Made by a program: the position numbers and the translations under genes. Below, piece by piece: positions 27,547 to 35,231 of a stretch of 64,000 nucleotides of DNA (position 1 is its first letter; the number at the start of each line of letters is the position of its first letter). The notes beneath the pieces are model-generated. The model was not told the origin of the DNA. It saw only the letters and a list, made by a program, of their open reading frames with translations, and ran no database searches. The stretch is taken from contig NZ_JACHJL010000021.1 of NCBI RefSeq assembly GCF_014203645.1, positions 62,001-126,000 on the forward strand, in the 5' to 3' direction. Source of the DNA: Streptomyces zagrosensis. Lineage in GTDB: Bacteria > Actinomycetota > Actinomycetes > Streptomycetales > Streptomycetaceae.

Positions 27547-29118
27547 CTACTCCGCTCGGGGCCACAGGGCCAGCCGACCCGCTGAGCGGGCCGCCGCCAG
27601 GCCGCCGATCAGGGGCGTCCACGGCCGCCGCGGTGTGTAGCGGTCCCAGCCGGGGTCGCCGTCGCGGGCGAAGCCGATCCAGGCCGCATGCACGCGTGCG
27701 GCCAGCGCCGCCGGGGGCTCGGCGGCGCCGAGAAGTGCGTTTGGCCCGCGCAGTTCCCGTAGCCCGGTGCGATGGAAGACAAAGGGAAGTTCGACGGCGT
27801 GCGCGGCGCCCAATGCACCCTCCAGCGCGGGTGACCGCCAGCCGAACTCGTAGGTGTACGTCGCGGCTCTGCCGTGCGCGGCGTGCGCGTCGGCCAGGCG
27901 CCTGCTGCCGGCGCCGAACAGCGCATCGCTCAAGATGGCGGCCCGCAACTCGCCGTCGCCTGCGTGCGGCATACGCGCCCGGTAGGCGCTGATATGGCCA
28001 GCGGGGTCGCAGGCGGCCAGGGTGGCGATCGCGGTGACGTCGGCGGCCGTGGTGGCGGTCAGGTGGCCCTGAGGGACGAGGTAGAGGTTGCCTTCCTCGC
28101 TCGTGGTGCCGACCATCAGCGCGATGTCGGCGCCCGCACCGGCGGCCACGGCATCGGCCGGCTGTTGGGCCAGGGCCACACTGAACGGGCTGAGCCCCAG
28201 CAGCGGATCGCGCGCGGTGGCGGTGCGTAGATCGAGCCCCGCGAGCCGCGGTATGGCCGCTACGAGCCGGTCGTCGGGCAGGTCAGCGAACGCCGTGGCG
28301 GTGGGTGCGACGCCCAGCAGGTCGGCCGCGGCGCGCGTGACGCGGGCTGCCTGCTCCAGGGTGTGGGCACCCAGCCCATTGCCGCTTTGGACGATCGCCC
28401 GGTGGAACAGGCCGGCCGCTTCCACGGTGGCCAACAGAGCGCCCACGAGGGTGGCGCCCGCGGACTGGCCGAACACGGTCACGTTGCCCGGGTCGCCGCC
28501 GAACGCCTCGATGTTCCGCCGCACCCAGCCCAACGCGGCCACCACGTCCAACAGCCCACGGTTGGGCGGGGCGCCGGGCAGGTCGAGGAAGCCCGCGATG
28601 CCCAGCCGATAGTTGAGGGTGACCAGGATGACGCCGCTACGCGCGAAGCTGCCGCCGTCGTACAGCGGCGCGCGACCCGAACCGGCCACGAAGCCACCAC
28701 CATGCACGAAGACCATCACCGGCAGGCCCCGTCCATCCACTGACGGCGCGAGCCCGGACGCAGCAGACGCGGGCGTGGGTGTGGATGTGGGTGCGGGCGT
28801 CCAGACGTTGACCGTCAGATAGCCGCCGCCGTCACCATCACCGCCGTCCTCGTCGCCGCGTATCCAACCGGGCCCGAAATAGGGGGACATATCGAGACTC
28901 CCGAAGGCATCGCGTCGCGGCTGGGGTGCCGTGGGTCCCGGCTCGCCGGCGTCGCGTACGCCCGTCCATGGCACGGCGGGCGCGGGGTGGGCGAACCGGC
29001 CCGCGCCAAGGGGCGGGGCGGCGTAGGGAATGTTGAGAAAGCGATGGACATCTCCCTCGCTTCGGCCACGCAGCCTGCCGTCCGAGAGCTCGATGACCGG
29101 TTCCTGGTGATGTGGCAT
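27547..29118 (-). CDS. Carboxylesterase type B (para-nitrobenzyl-esterase-like)
   Basis: A 523-residue alpha/beta hydrolase. Landmarks: early DGRLRGRSEGDVHRFLNIPY, oxyanion motif VMVFVHGGGFVAGSG, nucleophile elbow VTVFGQSAGATLVGALL (Ser in GxSxG), acidic residue in GTTSEEGNLY, and catalytic His in AAHAVELPFVF. This is the cholinesterase-type family, which cleaves diverse carboxylic esters; no natural substrate can be read from the sequence. No signal peptide is visible, so it is probably cytoplasmic. The ATG at 29118 follows GGGGAGAGACC. Confidence 0.93.
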   Translation of the reverse strand: MPHHQEPVIELSDGRLRGRSEGDVHRFLNIPYAAPPLGAGRFAHPAPAVPWTGVRDAGEPGPTAPQPRRDAFGSLDMSPYFGPGWIRGDEDGGDGDGGGYLTVNVWTPAPTSTPTPASAASGLAPSVDGRGLPVMVFVHGGGFVAGSGRAPLYDGGSFARSGVILVTLNYRLGIAGFLDLPGAPPNRGLLDVVAALGWVRRNIEAFGGDPGNVTVFGQSAGATLVGALLATVEAAGLFHRAIVQSGNGLGAHTLEQAARVTRAAADLLGVAPTATAFADLPDDRLVAAIPRLAGLDLRTATARDPLLGLSPFSVALAQQPADAVAAGAGADIALMVGTTSEEGNLYLVPQGHLTATTAADVTAIATLAACDPAGHISAYRARMPHAGDGELRAAILSDALFGAGSRRLADAHAAHGRAATYTYEFGWRSPALEGALGAAHAVELPFVFHRTGLRELRGPNALLGAAEPPAALAARVHAAWIGFARDGDPGWDRYTPRRPWTPLIGGLAAARSAGRLALWPRAE

Positions 29119-29316
29119 GGTCTCTCCCCTTGGGTCCCTGTCGGACCCCTGCGATGTGCTCCGTTGAACCGCCGGCAGCTCGGGCCAAGCAGCCCCATGA
29201 CCTGGCTGGCCGGCCCCGTAGGCGGTGCTGTGCGGTGGGCGGCGGCGCGGGCCTGCTGGCACTGCGAACTGGGCAGGTGCAGGGACCGGGCCGCGACCCA
29301 CGCTCTTCGCTGCGTG

Positions 29317-30219
29317 TTACAGCCGGGCGAACGGGGCCCATTCCTTGATCGCGAACCCGCCACCTTCCCGGCGCACCTCCGCACCGCCGTGGCCGCCCAG
29401 GTGGGCCGGTATCACCAGCGCGCCGTGGTCGGCGGCCCAGCCAAGGAGCCGGTGCCGGGAGGCGCGCGCCTGAGCGGGGTCCTCGCAGAAGCAGCTATTG
29501 ACGTCGGGGGCGACAATTTGCAACGGCGTGTGCAGCAGGTCTCCGACGAACACCGCGCGCTCTCCGCCGGATTCCAGCGTGAGGACCGATGAGCCGGGCG
29601 TGTGACCGGGCGCCAGATCCAGGCGCAACTGGGAGTCGATGGTGTGACTGTCGTCCCACAGCAGGGTCTGGCCCGCTTGGTGCACCGGGACGACGCTGTC
29701 CTCGAACACGTTCTGGTTGCCCCGGCCGAGCCGGGACGGGTTCCCGCGCGCGGGGTCCCAGAAGTCGAAGTCAGGCCGCGGCATCAGATAGGTCGCACGC
29801 GGAAAGGTCGGGGTCCATACTCCGTCTTCCAGGTAGGTGTTCCAGCCGACGTGGTCCACGTGCAGATGGGTGTTGATCACCAGGTCCACGTCATCGGGTT
29901 GCACGCCGGCGCGGGCGAGGTCGTCGAGGAAGTCGGTCCGTAGATGGCTCCACACCGGGGCGTACGGCCGTTCCTTGTGGTTGCCCACTCCCGTGTCAAC
30001 CAGGATCGTCTTGCCCTCGCTGCGCAGCACCCAGGTTTGGACGGCGGATTGGCACATGTTGGTCTCGGCGTCCAGGAAGTCGGGCACCAACCAGGGGCGG
30101 TTTTCCTCCCAGACGCCATCGGGGCTTTGCGGGAAGAAGGTCTGCGGCTCCAGCCGGACGGGCCCGAAGTATTCCGTGACGCGGGTGATCGTGACATCAC
30201 CAAGGACGATCTCGTTCAT
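29317..30219 (-). CDS. Metallo-beta-lactamase-fold hydrolase
   Basis: A 300-residue MBL-fold enzyme. The zinc motif is NTHLHVDHVGWN (HxHxDH), with further ligands in DLAPGHTPGSSV, VFVGDLLHTPL and the terminal VIPAHLGGHGGAEVRR. The N-terminal MNEIVLGDVTITRVTEYFGP is typical of actinobacterial lactonase-like or sulfatase-like members. It could act on lactones, thioesters or other hydrolysable metabolites. The ATG follows GGAGCAGCAGCC. It is divergent from an MmyB-type regulator with two inverted repeats between them, so it is probably an inducible detoxification or catabolic gene. Confidence 0.88.
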   Translation of the reverse strand: MNEIVLGDVTITRVTEYFGPVRLEPQTFFPQSPDGVWEENRPWLVPDFLDAETNMCQSAVQTWVLRSEGKTILVDTGVGNHKERPYAPVWSHLRTDFLDDLARAGVQPDDVDLVINTHLHVDHVGWNTYLEDGVWTPTFPRATYLMPRPDFDFWDPARGNPSRLGRGNQNVFEDSVVPVHQAGQTLLWDDSHTIDSQLRLDLAPGHTPGSSVLTLESGGERAVFVGDLLHTPLQIVAPDVNSCFCEDPAQARASRHRLLGWAADHGALVIPAHLGGHGGAEVRREGGGFAIKEWAPFARL

Positions 30220-30300
30220 GGCTGCTGCTCCGGCAACGCTGGGGGAATCGGACCTGATCAGGTTCGCGTCGCCGGACGCGGGGAACCAGCCCCGCCTGTT

Positions 30301-30347
30301 CCGCACCCCGGCAGGGTGCGGCTCGTCGTGCCCACCCCTGGCAGGGG
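30301..30347. promoter_or_regulatory. Two inverted repeats in the MBL/regulator divergent region
   Basis: CCGCACCC-CGGCA-GGGTGCGG (30301-30321) and CCCCT-GGC-AGGGG (30335-30347) share a CCCN(C/T)GGCAGGG core. Their position between divergent starts fits operators for the HTH regulator. Confidence 0.42.
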
Positions 30348-30384
30348 CTGGCTCGTACGTTGGGCCTCCCGGCAAGCTGGGTCC

Positions 30385-31362
30385 ATGGATGACAGGCCAG
30401 GACGGCTCGGTGAGTTCCTCCAAGCGCGGCGGGCTCGGGTGCGGCCCCAGGATGTGGGGCTGCCGCCGTTTCCGGGGCAGCGTCGGGTGCCCGGGCTGCG
30501 GCGCGAGGAGATCGCCCTGCTCGCCGGGGTCGGCATCTCGTACTACACGCGTCTGGAGCAGGGCCAGTCGCACAACGCCTCGGCCGAGGTCCTGGACGCC
30601 ATCGCCGGGGCACTGGGGCTCGACGAGCACGAGCGTGCGCACCTGACCCGGCTGGCCGGGCCCGCACCGCGACCCGGCGCCCCGCGTCGGCCCCGGCCGG
30701 AGCAGGTGACGCCGGCGACGCGGGACCTACTGCGTGCGGTGGGCGACGTGCCGGCCCTCGTCACGGGGCGCCGCACCGACATCCTGGCCTGGAACTCCCT
30801 GGGCCACGCGCTGCTGGCCGGGCACCTCGACTTCACGTCCACCGATCGCCCCGCGCACCGTCCCAACCTGGCCCGCCTGCTCTTCCTCGATCCACACGGC
30901 CGCGATTTGTACACCGACTGGCAGCGCAAGGCGCACGCCGTGGTGAGCAACCTCCGGTCGATCGCGGGCCAGCATCCCGATGACGCGCTCCTGGCCGCGC
31001 TGATCGGGGAGTTGTCGATGGGAAGCCCGGAGTTCGCCGCGCTCTGGGGCAACCATCGGGTCCGGCCATGCGAGGGCGATACGCACACCCTGCGCCACCC
31101 CGTCGTCGGCACCCTCACCGTCATCCAGCAAAACCTGCTCCTGCCACGGTCACCCGGGCAGTCCCTCGTGCTGATCACCACGGCCGCCGACTCCACCTCG
31201 CAGCACGCGATGACACTCCTGGCCCAGGCGCACAGCGGGAGCCTCAGTTCGACCGCGGGAAAAGGGGCCTTGAGGCCCCACCATCCCCTCGCATCCGCAT
31301 CCCCTTCGCGCCCCACGAGGCAGCCGCCCGAGCCCGCCCCCTGGCGCCGTCGGGCGCGGTGA
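30385..31362 (+). CDS. Helix-turn-helix regulator, MmyB-like
   Basis: A 325-residue regulator. The Xre-type helix-turn-helix at the N-terminus reads LGEFLQARRARVRPQDVGLP, VPGLRREEIALLAGVGISYY and TRLEQGQSHNASAEVLDAIA. The C-terminal MmyB-like PAS-type ligand-binding domain reads VTGRRTDILAWNSLGHALL, RLLFLDPHGRDLYTDWQRKA and EFAALWGNHRVRPCEGDTHT. This architecture is common in actinomycetes beside oxidoreductases or hydrolases that it controls, and here it is divergent from the MBL-fold gene. A Ser/Pro-rich tail extends past the conserved domain. The ATG has only a weak ribosome binding site. Confidence 0.92.
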   Translation: MDDRPGRLGEFLQARRARVRPQDVGLPPFPGQRRVPGLRREEIALLAGVGISYYTRLEQGQSHNASAEVLDAIAGALGLDEHERAHLTRLAGPAPRPGAPRRPRPEQVTPATRDLLRAVGDVPALVTGRRTDILAWNSLGHALLAGHLDFTSTDRPAHRPNLARLLFLDPHGRDLYTDWQRKAHAVVSNLRSIAGQHPDDALLAALIGELSMGSPEFAALWGNHRVRPCEGDTHTLRHPVVGTLTVIQQNLLLPRSPGQSLVLITTAADSTSQHAMTLLAQAHSGSLSSTAGKGALRPHHPLASASPSRPTRQPPEPAPWRRRAR

Positions 31363-31428
31363 CGTCGGCGCGTACCAGGGGCGTGCGCGGCAGGGACGGG
31401 CCCCGGCCCGGCACGGTCCAGCCAGGGC

Positions 31429-31746
31429 TCATCGTGCGTCGGCGCTCATGGACGCGGCTCCATCTGGAGGGGGTTGCGGGAGTTGGGAAACCTTGGGTGC
31501 TACAGGCCGTACCCCGCCCCGGACCATCAGGGTGACGGGAGGAGCCATTCCGACCAAGCTCAGCAATCCGACGAGACCCCACAGGACCCAGCCGCCGTCG
31601 TGATCGTCCTTGTCGGCGCCGGTCCGCTCATGGGTGCTCGTCCCAGCGAACGTCGCGTCGCGGTACGCGGGTTCAGCCGCTACGGAGGTTGCCGAACCGA
31701 CGAGGAGACCGGCGGATATTACGAGAGTGACGACTGCCTTGTGCAT
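31429..31746 (-). pseudogene. WGxxGxxG-type small secreted protein, probably frameshifted at its C-terminus
   Basis: An open frame of 105 codons. It starts with a signal peptide (AVVTLVISAGLLVGSATSVA), then an acidic-basic stretch (ERTGADKDDHDGG) and a hydrophobic WG motif (WVLWGLVGLLSLVGMAPP). This is the same layout as its neighbour at 32018-32293. After MAPP the frame runs into unrelated Val/Pro-rich sequence. The next frame instead reads RHPDGPGRG and ACSTQ, resembling the neighbour's SHPTDDTGRGDAYNT. A one-base indel near 31531-31543 is the simplest explanation. If real, the basic stop-transfer tail is lost and the protein may not be sorted correctly. Confidence 0.6.
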
Positions 31747-32017
31747 ACGCCCCCTTCGACATAGGGGCGAGGCTCTTGCGAACGCGCCCCGCCTTCAAGC
31801 GAATGGCAGTCCGGAAACCACGTCCGGCTCGGTTTGCGCATATGCCCGGAACAAGCCAGCTGAGCGGAGTGCCTCACCGCCAGCGAACGTCGCTGATACG
31901 CAGGTGAACAACTCACGGCTGCCGCTGCCGCTGCCGAAAACCGTGGCCTGCCGGGCGCGTACAGCGGTGCTGGGTAGGCCCCGCCGCGGTCGCGGCGAGG
32001 CCCAGTGACCAGCTTCC

Positions 32018-32293
32018 TCACGGGCGGCGTGTGTTGTAGGCGTCTCCTCGACCGGTGTCGTCAGTGGGATGGGAGCGCTTGCGCGGGATCAGCCCGGCCA
32101 AGCCCAGGAGACCGAGGAGTCCCCACAAACCCCATCCCCCATTGCTGTCGTCGTCCTTGCTGGCGCTGTTTTGGGTGTGCGCTTTCTCTTCCGCGACGAC
32201 CGTGGTGGGCTGCACCGGTTCGGCGACTGCTGACGCCGTCGGCGCAACGAAAAAGGCGGCGGAAATTGCGAGAGTTGCGACTGCTTTACGCAT
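32018..32293 (-). CDS. WGxxGxxG-type small secreted or membrane protein
   Basis: A 91-residue protein. A signal peptide (MRKAVATLAISAAFFVAPTA, with SAVAEP after it) is followed by a short polar region (KAHTQNSASKDDDSNGG), the tryptophan-glycine hydrophobic segment GLWGLLGLLGLAGLI, and a basic stop-transfer tail beginning PRKRSHP. This resembles a C-terminal sorting signal, with the mature protein reduced to about 30 residues. The ATG at 32293 follows AAGGGACCGC; an upstream in-frame start has no support. It is tandem to a paralogue at 31429-31746. Function is unknown; a surface or envelope-linked role is an inference. Confidence 0.82.
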   Translation of the reverse strand: MRKAVATLAISAAFFVAPTASAVAEPVQPTTVVAEEKAHTQNSASKDDDSNGGWGLWGLLGLLGLAGLIPRKRSHPTDDTGRGDAYNTRRP

Positions 32294-33407
32294 TGCGGTC
32301 CCTTCACCATGAGACCGAGGTGGCCACACGGGTTTGTCGGGCTTTCCCCCTCGCAATTCACGTAACGCTTGTCCACGCGTGAGTGCATCCGGCCACCAGC
32401 CAGAGAGCCGCGAAACGCGCCATACGAGTGAATTACCTCGTGCGCTGGGCCCGCCGTCCCGCCGTCCGTGGTGCTCCCGAGCGACCTCGGGGATTCGAAG
32501 GAACGGCTTCGGGGAGGTGGCGAAGAGTCGCGGTCATGGCTGGTTTCGGGCCGGCTCATCGGAGCAGCAGACCGGCGCGTGCCGCGAAACGTTCCGACCC
32601 GGCGCCTCCGCACGCCGATGCCCAGGTGGCTGTACGCACGTTTGCCGGCCGACAGCTCCCGTCGTGGCCACCGGCGACTCCACGACCCTGTCGTTCGGTG
32701 TGATCGGCGTGAGCGAAGCGAAGGAGATCGCCATGCCCAGTCCCCGCCGGTCGAGCCCGGTTCTCGCTTCGGGTCCTGATGCGGCGTTACCTCGCCCGAT
32801 GCGCGCCCGGCAGCTCCCTGGCGACATGCGACACCATCCGCGGTACGCGGACTCCCGAAGCGGAGCATGCGTATGCCAGTGGCGACACCCCGCCCTACTG
32901 GTGACGCTGCCCCAAGCAGATCACCGACTGCGCGCAGAGGCTGAACGCCCTGCCCCCCGGGCCTGGGCCCGATCAACCTCTGGCACCCTAAGCCCGGCCC
33001 GGACCCACCACCGGTGGGCCAGGGAGTTCGGTCGCCGTCAAGCCCTGAAGACGATGCGCGCGGGCTCAGCGATCGGCCGATGTGTGTCAGATGCCCGCCC
33101 GTAGCTGCGAGTTGGTCGGGGTGAGGCGTGGGCGCATCGTGTTCTGCACTGCCGCGAGTACGTCGAGCAGGTCGGCGGAGCCGACGTGCGCCGCTATGCC
33201 AAGCGTTCGTACGCGCCGTTGCGCTAGATCAAGTCGCCGGGCGCCATGGCTTCCAGGCCGCTGCCCACGTAGCTCTGCCCCTTTGCACCGCTGCACGTAT
33301 TGCCATGCGGTGGGATACGAGGACTACTGCATACGCGGCGCACATACAGCGTCCAGGCCAAACGGGGCGTAATGACCATCTATGCAGGTCAGACACTATG
33401 AGCGCGC
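32294..33407. other. Gene-poor stretch between the WGxxGxxG genes and bldA
   Basis: About 1.1 kb where no frame shows a recognisable domain, convincing start and ribosome binding site together. Open stretches such as 32334-33104 (+) and 33087-33296 (-) have mixed codon character, the second ending in LLDVLAAVQNTMRPRLTPTN. They may be remnants of lost genes, possibly of an element once integrated near the tRNA. Confidence 0.4.
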
Positions 33408-33492
33408 TGGTGCCCGGAGCCGGACTTGAACCGGCACGGCCCGTAGGCCAGCGAGGTTTAAGCTCGCCGTGTCTGCATTCCACCATCCGGGC
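33408..33492 (-). tRNA. bldA: tRNA-Leu(UAA), bldA
   Basis: A complete class II tRNA. The acceptor stem is GCCCGGA/TCCGGGC with genomically encoded CCA (33408-33410). The anticodon arm is GCGAG-CTTAAAC-CTCGC, giving anticodon UAA, and the T arm is GCCGG-TTCAAGT-CCGGC, with a long variable arm. In Streptomyces the tRNA that reads UUA is bldA. It is dispensable for growth but required for aerial mycelium and many antibiotics, because TTA codons are confined to a few developmental and secondary-metabolism genes. Two genes in this window contain in-frame TTA (21159-22322 and 55806-57287). Confidence 0.97.
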
Positions 33493-33507
33493 AGAGGCGC
33501 TCCCACC

Positions 33508-33528
33508 GCCGTACATACGTAGTACGGC
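33508..33528. promoter_or_regulatory. Perfect 7-bp inverted repeat just upstream of bldA
   Basis: GCCGTAC-ATACGTA-GTACGGC, 15 bases before the mature tRNA 5' end. A -10-like TAGGCT (minus strand, 33553-33558) lies further upstream. The repeat could be an operator or a processing hairpin in the primary transcript. Confidence 0.45.
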
Positions 33529-34409
33529 CATCCCCTAGAAGAGAGCAGGACGAGCCTAGCCGGGGAACGCCTCACGAACGGCTGAACGGTCGATCGCCGT
33601 TGTCTTATTTTATGGGCAACTGAGGGTGCATCAGCAGGGGGTAGGAGCCAGTGGCACATGCCTCTGGCCCACCAGGGCTGTTGGCACGGTAGGCAACAAC
33701 CCGCGCGCCGAATTGACGGAAACTCGACGCAGCGTTGAGAAAGCGCGCGAACGCGCATCCGGTCAATCCCCCGTAAGCGTGTACGCCCTCGGCCACGCGC
33801 CGGGTCACGCCGGGGGCGTGAGCCCGCGCCCCCACGGCCACGCCGGAACGGCGAGGCCGTAGCAGAAATTGGCGCCACACGGAAGGCGTCGCCGCCTCCG
33901 ACATTCGCACCGCCGCTGCCACCGCCACCGCCAGCCGCCGCCAGCCCCATCCGATCGCCCATCTGCCCGTGCCCACCCACTCAGCTGTCCGCCTGCCCGC
34001 CCACTCATCCCTGCACCTGCCCGCCCGCCCATCTGTCCGCCTGCCCATCCCTCCACCTGCCCGCCCGCCCATCTGTCCGCAATCCAGCCCCTGAGTGACC
34101 GGGGCGCGCCCCCGAGCGCATCGTCCGGGGCTGCTGGACCACCGGTGTGGGAGCCCGGGCGGGGCGGGGACGAGCCGGGAGTGGCCGGGCACGAGCCGCG
34201 GGCGACCCGCGGGGCTGCCGGCCCTGGCAGGGTTCCCAGCTGCGAAATTCGTTCTGCTCTCAGGGTCTGTCTCCTCCCAAAGGAGGAGTCAGCACGCCCC
34301 GCGTACCCCGTGAGTCGCCCCAGGAACGGGCGCTGGGGCTGATCCCCGGAGCCAATTCGACCGCGAGGATGGTGAAGTCCCCAGGCACCGCATCGACAGG
34401 AGTTCGACC
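33529..34409. other. Gene-poor stretch between bldA and the ABC exporter
   Basis: About 880 bases with no convincing gene. It contains a C-rich minisatellite (34011-34080), a small hairpin CTCCTCCCAAAGGAGGAG near 34270, and the leader of the ABC exporter operon. Confidence 0.5.
34011..34080. repeat. 40-bp period C-rich minisatellite
   Basis: A 27-bp block starting CACCTGCCCGCCCGCCC occurs identically at 34014-34040 and 34054-34080. Related CCCGCCCA and CTGTCCGCC fragments extend left to about 33960. Confidence 0.8.
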
Positions 34410-35180
34410 GTGACCACCACCTCCACCGCCACCCGCAGCACCGCGGTGGCCGCACGCGCAACGGATCTCAGCAAGGTCTACGGACAGGGCGAGACCCAGG
34501 TGGTGGCCCTCGGTGGCGTCACCGTCGAGTTCCGGCAAGCCGAGTTCACGGCCATCATGGGTCCCTCAGGCTCCGGCAAGTCCACCCTCATGCACTGCAT
34601 GGCCGGGCTCGACTCGGTGTCCGGCGGCTCGGCCCGGATCGGGGACGTTGAGCTGACGACCTTGAAGGACAAGAAGCTCACGCAGTTGCGCCGCGACAAG
34701 ATCGGCTTCATCTTCCAGGCGTTCAACCTGTTGCCCACGCTGAACGCGCTGGAGAACATCACGCTGCCCATGGACATAGCGGGCCGCAAGCCCGACAAGC
34801 AGTGGCTTGACATGGTCGTGGAAACCGTGGGCCTCTCCGGGCGGCTCAAGCACCGGCCGAACCAGCTCTCCGGCGGCCAGCAGCAGCGCGTGGCCGTGGC
34901 CCGTGCGCTCGCGGGCAAGCCCGAGATCATGTTCGCCGACGAGCCGACCGGCAACCTCGACTCGCGCTCGGGCGCCGAGGTGCTGGGCTTCCTGCGGAAC
35001 TCCGTGCGCGAACTGGGCCAGACCGTCGTGATGGTCACCCATGACCCGGTGGCCGCCGCCTACGCGGACCGAGTGGTCTTCCTCGCCGATGGCCAGATCG
35101 TCGATGAGCTGTACGCGCCGACGGCCGACGCGGTCCTTGACCGCATGAAGCGCTTCGACGCCAAGGGCCGGACCAGCTAG
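34410..35180 (+). CDS. ABC transporter ATP-binding protein, MacB/LolD type
   Basis: A 256-residue ATPase. Walker A IMGPSGSGKSTLMHCMAGLD, Q-loop FIFQAFNLLPTL, signature LSGGQQQRVAVARALAGKPE, Walker B IMFADEPTGNLDS and the switch His in VMVTHDP are all intact. The short MacB/LolD-type core is preceded by a Thr-rich N-terminus. The GTG follows CAGGAGTTCGACC. With the permease 51 bases downstream it forms a MacB/FtsX-type exporter or mechanotransmission complex, which moves lipids or peptides or acts on envelope proteins rather than importing nutrients. Confidence 0.94.
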   Translation: MTTTSTATRSTAVAARATDLSKVYGQGETQVVALGGVTVEFRQAEFTAIMGPSGSGKSTLMHCMAGLDSVSGGSARIGDVELTTLKDKKLTQLRRDKIGFIFQAFNLLPTLNALENITLPMDIAGRKPDKQWLDMVVETVGLSGRLKHRPNQLSGGQQQRVAVARALAGKPEIMFADEPTGNLDSRSGAEVLGFLRNSVRELGQTVVMVTHDPVAAAYADRVVFLADGQIVDELYAPTADAVLDRMKRFDAKGRTS

Positions 35181-35231
35181 TTCCGGCATACCCGATGACC
35201 ACCGGCCCACTTCCCCAGGACTGACAGACCC

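Noticed and set aside
33605..34192. A 195-codon minus-strand frame upstream of bldA
   Set aside because: Its only regular part comes from the C-rich minisatellite (GRRTDGRAG-like), and start and ribosome binding site are absent.
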